Origin: Fluviicola sp. XM-24bin1
Lineage (GTDB): Bacteria > Bacteroidota > Bacteroidia > Flavobacteriales_D > Crocinitomicaceae
Length of the DNA stretch: 64,000 bases
NCBI GenBank assembly: GCA_003149635.1
Contig: QCWI01000007.1
Coordinates: forward strand, 62,001 to 126,000
Direction of reading: 5' to 3'
This document shows, in pieces, positions 25,564 to 32,909 of the stretch (positions are counted from its first letter, which is position 1; the number at the start of each line of letters is the position of its first letter). A program made the position numbers and the translations under genes. The notes beneath the pieces were generated by a model that saw only the letters and a program-made list of their open reading frames with translations, was not told where the DNA came from and searched no databases.

Positions 25564-27997
25564 AGTGCTATTGGTCGGCTGGGATGCAGCGGATTGGAAA
25601 TTGTGTGATCAGCTCATGGCTGAAGGTTTGATGCCTGCTTTTAAAAGCGTTGTAGATCGCGGAGTTCGCGGAAGACTAGCCACTTTGGATCCACCGTTAT
25701 CACCAATGCTTTGGACTTCCATGGCAACAGGAGTTCGTCCATTCAGACATGGCGTTCTCGGATTCGTTGAAAGCAATGGAGAAGGCGGAATTCGTCCGGT
25801 ATCATCCTACCATAGAAAGGTAAATGCCTTTTGGAATATGTTCACCAAAGAAGGATTGAAATCCAACGTGGTTGCATGGTGGCCTTCAAATCCTGTGGAA
25901 TCTATTAATGGAGTCATGGTCTCGAATCGCTTCCATCAAGAGAAGAAGGGAGCTGAAACTATGGAAGCGGACAATTGGCCGATTGCGCCGGCATCTGTTT
26001 ATCCAGAAGAATTGGCCGAAAGTTTGGCTGAATTGCGCGTTCATCCTCAAGAAATTAGCGGACAGTTGGTAATGCCATTCGTTCCACGTGCACATGAATT
26101 GAACAAAAAGGACAGCGAAGAAACGAAGTTGAAGATCATCGCGAAGTTCTTGGCACACTCGTCTACGGTTCATGCGGTTGGAACGGAGTTGTTAGATACA
26201 ACAGAATGGGATATCACCGCAGTGTACCACGATGCCTTAGACCACTTTTGTCATGGGTTCATGAAATTCCACCCGCCGCGTATGGAAGGGATGGACGAAG
26301 AAGCATTCGAATTATACCAAGGTGTGGTTCGTGGAGCATACGTATGGCACGACATGATGCTAGAACGAATGTTGAATCAGATTGATGAAGATACCACCGT
26401 AATTATCTGTTCAGATCACGGTTTCCATTCGGATCATTTGCGTCCGAAGCGAGTTCCTGATGTACCTTCAGGTCCTGCCATTGAGCACGCTCCGTACGGT
26501 GTTTTCGTAGCAGCCGGCCCAGGAATTAAGAAAGGAGAACAGATTTATGGAGCGAGCGTTTTAGATATCACACCGACCTTATTGACCTTGTATGATCTTC
26601 CTGTAGGACGTGACATGGACGGTAAGCCTCTTTTAGATATCTATGAAGAAATCCCGGAGGTAAAATACATTGATTCTTGGGAAAACGATACGCGATTTGG
26701 AGGGGAATTGGTAGCTGAAGATACAGTGGACGAAGCATCGAATTCAGCGGCTTTACAACAGTTAATCGACCTCGGCTATATCAATGATATGGAATTGAAG
26801 GAAGGGGATGATGAAGCGGAGGTGAGCAAAGAGTATGTTCGTAATACCATTCGAGAAAACAATTTCTACCTCGCCAAATCCTACGCAGCCGGTGGGAAGC
26901 ACGACGAATGTTTGGAGATCATGCTGGAAGTAGAAGATCGCGATAAGCCGGATTTCCGCTACTTGATTGAAATTGTAAACGCTGCCATTAAAACCAAACG
27001 ATTTGCCCTAGCGCAGGAGTATTTAGACTTCGTGAAGAAGAAGAATTTGTTCTCAGATAACTTCGTGAACATGCTTGAGGCGAAGGTTCATATTGGGCTC
27101 AATAATCCAATTGAAGCGTTGAAGGCTTTGGAAGCAGCGACAGCACAATATCCAGAATCGCCAGATGTTTTGGTGGATTTAGGACGTTTGTTGAACATCC
27201 TACGTGAATCGGAAAGAGCCAAAGAAGCCTACGGAAAAGCGCTTGAGTTGGATCCAGATAATGCATATGCTCATTTAGGATATGGTCTCGCGGCGATGTC
27301 TATGGAGGATTATGAAACGGCTTTGGAGTACTTCCTCAATTCAGTAGACCGTTTCTATCACCAACCGTTTGCCCATTTGCATTTGGGAGAAACGCTGGCC
27401 CTCATGAAGGAATACGAAATGGCGAAGCGATCTTTTGAAGTCGTTATTGCTTTGGCGCCTTCGTTACCAAAACCGTATCGTTGGTTGTACGACCTTGCGG
27501 AGTTGACCGAGAACAAAGAGGAAATGGAGAAGTATCGCAAACTTCTCGATGAAATCAACTTGGGAGAAAAAGTTGTGGTGACTGGATTGCCGGGAGGTAA
27601 ATTGGTAGACGTTATGGATCATATTTCCAATGCAGGCAAATCAATTTTCGCAAAAGAGGATTTGTTAGGAGAAGACTTTGATGTGTTCCAAAAAGATTGG
27701 ATGAACAGCATTGAAGAGGACATGATTTATGTTCCCATTGCCAAGTTAGGTAGTATTCCTGCCCGTTATTCATATCGAATCATCTATGTCAACGATGCGA
27801 TAGAGAATGTGTCGATGTATTTGAATGAACGTAAGAAATTCTCAGCGGGTACGTATAATGAGGCACTCATAGAAGCACTTGAACGACAAGAAGGTATTGC
27901 ACGCGTTTGGGTAGGACAGCAGCCTAACCTTGACATTCTCTACATTGACAAAGCAGAGGATATTAATAATGAGTTAATGCAAACTTTCATTTCTTAA
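25547..27997 (+). CDS. Alkaline-phosphatase-superfamily phosphodiesterase with C-terminal TPR domain
   Basis: 816 aa from ATG 25547 (MAKKRKVLLVGWDAADWKL); the frame is open to 25496 but that part lies within the small gene. Residues 1-400 are a type I phosphodiesterase/nucleotide pyrophosphatase domain: metal-binding GWDAADW, nucleophile region PPLSPMLWTSMATG, CSDHGFHSDH and EHAPYGVFVAAGPG. Residues about 425-690 carry tetratricopeptide repeats (YPESPDVLVDLGRLLNILR, NAYAHLGYGLAAMSMEDYETA). No signal peptide, so it is cytoplasmic. Substrate unknown. Operon partner of the sulfotransferase. Confidence 0.88.
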   Translation: MAKKRKVLLVGWDAADWKLCDQLMAEGLMPAFKSVVDRGVRGRLATLDPPLSPMLWTSMATGVRPFRHGVLGFVESNGEGGIRPVSSYHRKVNAFWNMFTKEGLKSNVVAWWPSNPVESINGVMVSNRFHQEKKGAETMEADNWPIAPASVYPEELAESLAELRVHPQEISGQLVMPFVPRAHELNKKDSEETKLKIIAKFLAHSSTVHAVGTELLDTTEWDITAVYHDALDHFCHGFMKFHPPRMEGMDEEAFELYQGVVRGAYVWHDMMLERMLNQIDEDTTVIICSDHGFHSDHLRPKRVPDVPSGPAIEHAPYGVFVAAGPGIKKGEQIYGASVLDITPTLLTLYDLPVGRDMDGKPLLDIYEEIPEVKYIDSWENDTRFGGELVAEDTVDEASNSAALQQLIDLGYINDMELKEGDDEAEVSKEYVRNTIRENNFYLAKSYAAGGKHDECLEIMLEVEDRDKPDFRYLIEIVNAAIKTKRFALAQEYLDFVKKKNLFSDNFVNMLEAKVHIGLNNPIEALKALEAATAQYPESPDVLVDLGRLLNILRESERAKEAYGKALELDPDNAYAHLGYGLAAMSMEDYETALEYFLNSVDRFYHQPFAHLHLGETLALMKEYEMAKRSFEVVIALAPSLPKPYRWLYDLAELTENKEEMEKYRKLLDEINLGEKVVVTGLPGGKLVDVMDHISNAGKSIFAKEDLLGEDFDVFQKDWMNSIEEDMIYVPIAKLGSIPARYSYRIIYVNDAIENVSMYLNERKKFSAGTYNEALIEALERQEGIARVWVGQQPNLDILYIDKAEDINNELMQTFIS

Positions 27998-28072
27998 TAT
28001 TGGAAGCCTATTTTTTGCAATTGAGAAATAATTGATTTAAATTCGGCGAGTTAATTAACTAATAAACTCTCT

Positions 28073-28918
28073 ATGAAGAAAGAATTACAAGACAGATTGT
28101 CCAAGTACACAGCTGCTGCAGCTGCTGTTACTGTTGGGGCAGCAGGAGCGAATGCTCAAATTGTTTACACTGACGTTGATCCTGATTTCTCTCACCCAGG
28201 TGATGAAATCGGATTTGGATTGGACATGAACAACGATGGAAACTTCGATTTCATTATCGCTTCTGGTGATAGTGTTTATGTTGTTTCTGCTGGTACGTTC
28301 CGCGTTCGTAACACAGTTGTTGCTGGATACGGTACACAAGCTGCTAACAACGCAATCGCTGGTGAAACTCCATCTGGATACAACTACGCGTTGGCATTGA
28401 ACATGAACGACATGATCGACAACACGTTGAACTGGATCGCTGCTACAAACACTATGGCGTACAACGTAAACAGCGCTAACCCTTACAACGAGAACTGGAA
28501 CGGAGTAACTGATCGTTACCTTGCATTGCGTTTCAACTCTGGAGGAAATGATTACTACGGATGGGCACGTATGGATGTTCAAGCGGAAGGTGATATCTGG
28601 ACTTTGAAAGATTACGCTTACCAAGCTGGACAAACTGGAATCGAAGCTGGAGCAACTGCTTCAATCGAAGAAGGAACTATGGATCAGTACGTACACTTCG
28701 TAAACCAGTCTAACAATACTGTAATGGTTCGTTTCAACGAAGCTATCACAGGAGCTAACGTAACTGTTGTTTCTGCATCAGGACAAGTTGTTCAAGTTGG
28801 AGCTGTTGAAGGATCAGAGTTCGTAGTAGATATGAACGGACTTGCAGGAGGAATCTACATGATCAATGTAACTTCTGAGCAAGGAACAATCACGAAGAAA
28901 ATGAGCGTAGCACACTAA
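28073..28918 (+). CDS. Secreted protein with T9SS type A C-terminal sorting domain
   Basis: 281 aa. The N-terminus MKKELQDRLSKYTAAAAAV is a signal of the Ala-rich kind seen on Bacteroidota secreted proteins, cleaved near GANAQ. The middle domain is beta-rich with aspartate repeats (DMNNDGNFDF, FG-GAP-like) and an aromatic segment (GGNDYYGWARMDVQAEG). The last 75 residues are a T9SS sorting domain (VRFNEAITGANVTVVSASGQ, GLAGGIYMINVTSEQG). Codon use is strongly biased to GCT, AAC, GGA and CGT, unlike its neighbours, which suggests a highly expressed protein. Strong terminator follows. Confidence 0.85.
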   Translation: MKKELQDRLSKYTAAAAAVTVGAAGANAQIVYTDVDPDFSHPGDEIGFGLDMNNDGNFDFIIASGDSVYVVSAGTFRVRNTVVAGYGTQAANNAIAGETPSGYNYALALNMNDMIDNTLNWIAATNTMAYNVNSANPYNENWNGVTDRYLALRFNSGGNDYYGWARMDVQAEGDIWTLKDYAYQAGQTGIEAGATASIEEGTMDQYVHFVNQSNNTVMVRFNEAITGANVTVVSASGQVVQVGAVEGSEFVVDMNGLAGGIYMINVTSEQGTITKKMSVAH

Positions 28919-28941
28919 GCAACGTTCTTTCGAGATACGGA

Positions 28942-28970
28942 AACCCTGACGGCAACGTCAGGGTTTTTTT
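28942..28970 (+). terminator. Rho-independent terminator of the T9SS protein gene
   Basis: AACCCTGAC (28942-28950), loop GGCAAC, GTCAGGGTT (28957-28965) and a T run to 28970. GC-rich 9-bp stem with a classic tail, 24 bp after the stop. Confidence 0.92.
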
Positions 28971-29051
28971 GTGGTTGATAATTAGGGGCGAAGATGAACT
29001 TGTTGTTAGCAAACGTTCGGAGATTGGTAAAATCGAATAACTGAATCAGCT

Positions 29052-29090
29052 ATTTCGCGAATTCGCTTGTTCGCGAAATGGCGAACAAGC
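29052..29090. repeat. Two overlapping, mutually exclusive perfect hairpins
   Basis: ATTTCGCGAA (29052-29061) pairs with TTCGCGAAAT (29070-29079); GCTTGTTCGC (29065-29074) pairs with GCGAACAAGC (29081-29090). Both stems are 10 bp without mismatch, and they share 29070-29074, so only one can form at a time. The stretch is intergenic between convergent genes and their terminators. Confidence 0.75.
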
Positions 29091-29150
29091 AACTGAAAAT
29101 TTTCTAGTAATTCAAAATAATTGTCGCTAACTTCTATACTTACACTCAAC

Positions 29151-29176
29151 AAAAAAGGAAGCCGAAGCTTTCTTTC
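29151..29176 (-). terminator. Terminator of the aminotransferase gene (UUCG loop)
   Basis: On the minus strand AAAGAAAGC, loop TTCG, GCTTCCTTT then T's (A29151-29156 on plus). The C(UUCG)G tetraloop is unusually stable. About 50 bp past the stop at 29225. Confidence 0.75.
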
Positions 29177-29224
29177 ATTTTTTTAGTGAGCACTGAGGCT
29201 CTCGCCGTGCCACGTCAGTAGGAT

Positions 29225-30424
29225 CTAAACTCTTCCCGGATACACCTTCAGTGCTTCCTCAAGAATTGTAACTGCTTTCTTTAAATCTTCTGTATTCACT
29301 ACATAAGCTATGCGTGCTTCTTGCTCTCCCAATCCGGGTGTCGCATAGAATCCACTAGCCGGTGCCATCATTACTGTTTCGCCTTCGTAGTCGTATGATT
29401 CCAATAGCCATTGACAGAATTTCTCTGTACTGTCAACAGGAAATTTAGCCACACAATAGAATGCACCGCTTGGTTTCGGGCAGAATACACCGTCAATAGC
29501 GTTCAATCCATCTACCATCGTATTTCTGCGTTCTACGTATTCCGAAACAACTTCATCGAAGTACGATTGAGGAGTATTCAAGGCTGCTTCCGAAGCAATT
29601 TGCGCAAGGGTAGGAGGTGACAATCGTGCTTGAGCAAATTTCAATGCCGATGACATTACCTCTTTATTTCTGGATACGATAGCTCCGATTCGCGCTCCAC
29701 ACATAGAGTAACGCTTCGAAACCGAATCAATCATAATTACGTTCTGTTCAATACCAGCAAGATTCATTACTGAAAAAGGCTGAGCTCCGTCGTAACAAAA
29801 TTCACGGTACACTTCATCCGCGAACAAGAACAAATCGTGCTCTTGAACGATATCACGCAATTGTTCCAGCTCTTCCTTGCTGTATAAATATCCCGTTGGA
29901 TTTCCGGGATTACAAATGACAATTGCTTTCGTTTTATCTGTTACCTTTTTCTTGATCTCTTCCACAGGTGGCAGCGCAAATCCATTCTCAATAGATGCAG
30001 TCACAGGTACAACATTCAATCCTGCGGCTACTGCAAAACCATTGTAGTTCGCGTAAAATGGCTCTGGAATGATCACCTCATCTCCCGGATTACACGTAGA
30101 CATGAATCCAAAAGTCAATGCTTCGGAACCACCAGTCGTAATCATCAAATCATCCGAAGAAACATTGATGCCCACACCTTTATAATAGTTGGCAAGATTC
30201 TCACGATATGATGCATAACCAGCCGAGTGACTGTATTCAATTACGCGATCCATACTAATACTCCTAACGGCCTCTAGTGCTTCTTTTGGAGTTTTGATAT
30301 CAGGTTGACCAATGTTCAAGAAATGAACTTTCTTTCCCTGTGCGTTGGCTTTTTCTGCGTAAGGAACCAATTTACGAATTGGCGACTCCGGCATCTGTAA
30401 GGCTTTGCTTGAAATTTTAGGCAT
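29225..30424 (-). CDS. PLP-dependent aminotransferase (class I, aspartate/alanine-type)
   Basis: 399 aa, full length. Fold type I marks: FLNIGQPDIKTP at the substrate loop, MITTGGSEAL for the phosphate, GDEVIIPEPFYANY, VICNPGNPTGYLYSKEEL, FADEVYREFCYDG, and the Schiff-base Lys in IDSVSKRYSMCGARIGAIVS. C-terminal FYCVAKFPVDSTEKFCQWLLE. Transfers amino groups from an amino acid to 2-oxoglutarate; exact amino acid unclear (many Bacteroidota relatives are annotated aspartate aminotransferase). Single gene with a promoter element at 30442-30449. Confidence 0.93.
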   Translation of the reverse strand: MPKISSKALQMPESPIRKLVPYAEKANAQGKKVHFLNIGQPDIKTPKEALEAVRSISMDRVIEYSHSAGYASYRENLANYYKGVGINVSSDDLMITTGGSEALTFGFMSTCNPGDEVIIPEPFYANYNGFAVAAGLNVVPVTASIENGFALPPVEEIKKKVTDKTKAIVICNPGNPTGYLYSKEELEQLRDIVQEHDLFLFADEVYREFCYDGAQPFSVMNLAGIEQNVIMIDSVSKRYSMCGARIGAIVSRNKEVMSSALKFAQARLSPPTLAQIASEAALNTPQSYFDEVVSEYVERRNTMVDGLNAIDGVFCPKPSGAFYCVAKFPVDSTEKFCQWLLESYDYEGETVMMAPASGFYATPGLGEQEARIAYVVNTEDLKKAVTILEEALKVYPGRV

Positions 30425-30441
30425 CGTTCGAAAAATTTTGT

Positions 30442-30449
30442 CAAAAATA
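30442..30449 (-). promoter_or_regulatory. -7 promoter element (TATTTTTG) of the aminotransferase
   Basis: Exact TAnnTTTG on the minus strand, 18 bp upstream of the ATG at 30424. The -33 partner is not clear. Confidence 0.4.
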
Positions 30450-30520
30450 GCGAGAAACTTTCATCTAATAATCCAAGAAATGGGCAATTCTTTCCATCCT
30501 GAATTTCGTATTTTGTCGGC

Positions 30521-31354
30521 ATGCATCGCTCTGGATTTTATCTTCTGATTTGCACGCTTGCACTGTTTTCATGTGGGGAGAAATCCGTGCCAAAGCAAAA
30601 GATAGAGGAACCGATAAAAGAGGAATTGGTTGTGCAACCGGAACCATCGATGTTTACGGATTCATTAAAGACATTGTATAATTCTATTGGATTGGTGGAA
30701 GTAACGGATCCTCGAATCATTGTAGACCTGCGCTATACGACTGAAAGCAATTTTATGGGAATGGTATTATACGATACCCTAGATTGTTTGATGTTGCAGA
30801 AAGAAGTCTCAGAACGATTGTCCTTGTGTCAGGATTTGTTGGATTCTCTTCATCCCGGATATCGATTGAAAGTTTTTGATGGCGTTCGTCCGCTTCAGGT
30901 ACAAAGAGAAATGTGGGAAGCGTTGGATTCTATTCCTCCTTTGAATCGCGGGAAATTTGTTTCAAATCCCATTTTTGGCTCGGTACATAATTTTGGAACG
31001 GCCGTAGATATTACCATCTGCGATTCTTTGGGCAACGAACTGGATATGGGCGCTGGTTACGACGACTTTCGTCCGATTGCTTTTCCATCAAAAGAAGCAT
31101 ATTTCCTCAAAACTGGAGAGCTGACAAAACAACAATATGAAAATCGGAAATTACTCCGCAAGATCATGCGTTCGCAGCGTTTCTACAATATTCCAAGCGA
31201 ATGGTGGCACTTCAACGCCTTTTCGAGATTGACCTGCGAGGCGAAGTTTGAAATCTTGTTGGATGAAACTGGAAACCATCAATGGTGGGTGTCTCCTAAA
31301 ATACCGAAGTCAGATTCTTTAGAGACTCCATCTGATTCCTTACTACAGCCCTAG
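30521..31354 (+). CDS. M15D D-Ala-D-Ala dipeptidase (VanX-like), lipoprotein
   Basis: 277 aa. Lipoprotein signal (FYLLICTLALFSC, lipobox LFSC). The peptidase domain shows VTDPRIIVDLRYTTESNFMG, FDGVRPLQVQREMWE, the zinc motif SVHNFGTAVDITICDSLG (H and D ligands) and SEWWHFNAFSR with the catalytic Glu and third ligand His. VanX-type enzymes cleave D-Ala-D-Ala; chromosomal copies in non-resistant bacteria are thought to act in peptidoglycan recycling. Its 3' end overlaps the convergent Skp-like gene by 12 bp. Confidence 0.92.
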   Translation: MHRSGFYLLICTLALFSCGEKSVPKQKIEEPIKEELVVQPEPSMFTDSLKTLYNSIGLVEVTDPRIIVDLRYTTESNFMGMVLYDTLDCLMLQKEVSERLSLCQDLLDSLHPGYRLKVFDGVRPLQVQREMWEALDSIPPLNRGKFVSNPIFGSVHNFGTAVDITICDSLGNELDMGAGYDDFRPIAFPSKEAYFLKTGELTKQQYENRKLLRKIMRSQRFYNIPSEWWHFNAFSRLTCEAKFEILLDETGNHQWWVSPKIPKSDSLETPSDSLLQP

Positions 31355-31837
31355 TTCTATAAGGACATCTTGCATTAAATCGTGTTCTATCGGACTGAGT
31401 AAGAAATTTCCGGAAGAGGTATCTACAACGTAGTCATAACCACGCTTGTTTGCAACAACCTCAATGGCTTCCATCGCCTTCTCAAGCAAAGGTTGAATTA
31501 GCTCTTGCTCCTTTATCGCGAATTCGGTTTTGGCCATGTATTCCGCTTCTTGAATGGTTTGTTGCAAACGGGATAATTCATTCTTCTTCATTTCAAGAAT
31601 GATGGGAGTCCAGGTGTCACCTATATCCTTAATTTCTTTTGCAAGTGCTGTGTACTTCTCCAATAGTTCACCGAGAAGCGCATCGGTTTCATATGTGAAA
31701 TTGGTCAGTTCTTTCTCTATTACCGCTTTTTCCGGCATTTTGTCAATGAGTTCAACCGTATTGATGTGTCCGGTTTTCTGACTGAAAGAATAGCTCGCAC
31801 CAAGGGTGATTAGTAAGACTAGAAGTATGCGTTTCAT
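31343..31837 (-). CDS. OmpH/Skp-like periplasmic chaperone
   Basis: 164 aa from ATG 31837 (MKRILLVLLITLGASYSFS), which gives a standard signal peptide; the frame opens 7 codons earlier. The mature protein is a long coiled coil (IEKELTNFTYETDALLGELL through LEKAMEAIEVVANKRG) ending in the Skp-like YDYVVDTSSGNFLLSP. Skp chaperones outer-membrane proteins in the periplasm. Sole gene of its transcript, 3' overlapping with the dipeptidase. Confidence 0.88.
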   Translation of the reverse strand: MKRILLVLLITLGASYSFSQKTGHINTVELIDKMPEKAVIEKELTNFTYETDALLGELLEKYTALAKEIKDIGDTWTPIILEMKKNELSRLQQTIQEAEYMAKTEFAIKEQELIQPLLEKAMEAIEVVANKRGYDYVVDTSSGNFLLSPIEHDLMQDVLIELGL

Positions 31838-31962
31838 GGTATAAAGTATGTTTCGCACACAATATAAATGCTCCGCGCCAGCCTACCCGTCTCATTTAAG
31901 ACATCTTAACAATCACTTGCTTTTATTAACGAATGGGGGAATTAGAATAAAGATAGAAAGAG

Positions 31963-31985
31963 ACCGTGCCTGCGGCAGGCAGGAA
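31963..31985. repeat. Short GC-rich palindrome of the dispersed CCGTGCC family
   Basis: CCGTGCCTGCGGCAGGCAGG with GCCTG/CAGGC arms, in the gene-free 31859-32051. It shares the CCGTGCC core with sequences near 29208 and 40635. Nothing else is seen in this gap. Confidence 0.45.
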
Positions 31986-32051
31986 AGAAGAAAGACAAGG
32001 TAGAATGTGATTGTCCGAAGGCGGAATGCACTTTCTTCTATTTGAAAGATT

Positions 32052-32405
32052 TTATTCAGAATGGCCTTCCTCTATATCCTGCTCTATAGTGGGAGATGAA
32101 TTTGCTTTTATAAAAATGTCATCTTGAGACCAAACATAAAATAGGATGCCGATGTTTCCCATGAAAACGATGAACCAGATCCAATTCCACTTAGATTTAC
32201 TTTCAATGTTTTTGAAGGACAAGATTCTTCGGATCATGAAGACATCGACACTGATCAAAATGATCCAATAGATGAACACGTAGTTGTTAAAGTATTCATG
32301 AAACCCAATTTCTGAGTCCGCGGGAATTAAATCGAAAGCAACTAGCATCACAAGTAACTGTAAGAAAGCAGGAATCGTTAGCAATATCTTAATCCCATTA
32401 CTCAT
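32052..32405 (-). CDS. Small three-helix membrane protein
   Basis: 117 aa with helices at about 7-25, 41-60 and 76-95 (YVFIYWIILISVDVFMIRRI, WNWIWFIVFMGNIGILFYVW) and a short acidic tail (DIEEGHSE). The last two helices resemble the phospholipase D-type N-terminal membrane region found alone in many small bacterial proteins. No catalytic residues. Just upstream of the ATG lies a 5-copy heptamer repeat. Confidence 0.65.
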   Translation of the reverse strand: MSNGIKILLTIPAFLQLLVMLVAFDLIPADSEIGFHEYFNNYVFIYWIILISVDVFMIRRILSFKNIESKSKWNWIWFIVFMGNIGILFYVWSQDDIFIKANSSPTIEQDIEEGHSE

Positions 32406-32425
32406 GATTCAATATTTCTTATCCT

Positions 32426-32464
32426 TCATAACTCATAACTCATAACTCATAACTCATAACTCAT
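32426..32464. repeat. Heptanucleotide tandem repeat (TCATAAC)5
   Basis: Five exact TCATAAC units plus TCAT, 21-59 bp upstream of the ATG at 32405 in the gap to the GNAT gene. Seven is not a multiple of three, but the repeat is not coding. Copy-number change would alter the distance between any promoter and the small membrane gene. Confidence 0.85.
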
Positions 32465-32471
32465 CATTCCC

Positions 32472-32909
32472 TCACCTCACCTTACTTTTATCCAAAATAT
32501 TGATAAAGTGAAATCCTCTTGGAACGAATTTCTGCTCGTAGAAGAAGCGGTGTGCATCAAAATTATCCGTGTACGAATCTAATGCCAACATGGTGCATCC
32601 AAGTTCTTTGGCCCAAGCCTCCATGTGATCGAAGAGCTTTTGTCCAATCCCTTGACGTCTGTATTTCGACGAAACGACAACATTGTCCAATTCCATGTAT
32701 TTTCCGCACCAAAGCTTGGAACCAATCCAGTATCCGGTCAATCCGGCGCAGGCATCACCATCGTAAACCGCTACCTGACCGTAATTGTGGGGCAACATAA
32801 TATCCAATTCGTTGCTGTATTCCTCAAGTGTGATTGACGGATACATCTCGTGAATCAACTGGAAATTTTGCAACATTTCTTCCTTCGTCTTCAGTTCTCT
32901 CAACTCCAT
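32472..32909 (-). CDS. GNAT family N-acetyltransferase
   Basis: 145 aa. Acetyl-CoA-binding motif A: MELDNVVVSSKYRRQGIGQKL, with R-R-Q-G-I-G as the pyrophosphate loop, then LDSYTDNFDAHRFFYEQKFVPRGFHF, the motif B region. Substrate unknown. The ATG overlaps the stop of the S9 peptidase gene (TAATG), so it is translated from the same transcript. Confidence 0.9.
   Translation of the reverse strand: MELRELKTKEEMLQNFQLIHEMYPSITLEEYSNELDIMLPHNYGQVAVYDGDACAGLTGYWIGSKLWCGKYMELDNVVVSSKYRRQGIGQKLFDHMEAWAKELGCTMLALDSYTDNFDAHRFFYEQKFVPRGFHFINILDKSKVR

Noticed and set aside
28085-28633. 182-aa minus-strand frame opposite the T9SS protein
   Set aside because: Arises from strong codon bias of the sense gene; Val/Ser-rich with no domain.
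32426-32464. CRISPR-like array
   Set aside because: Seven-bp units without spacers; it is a simple tandem repeat.
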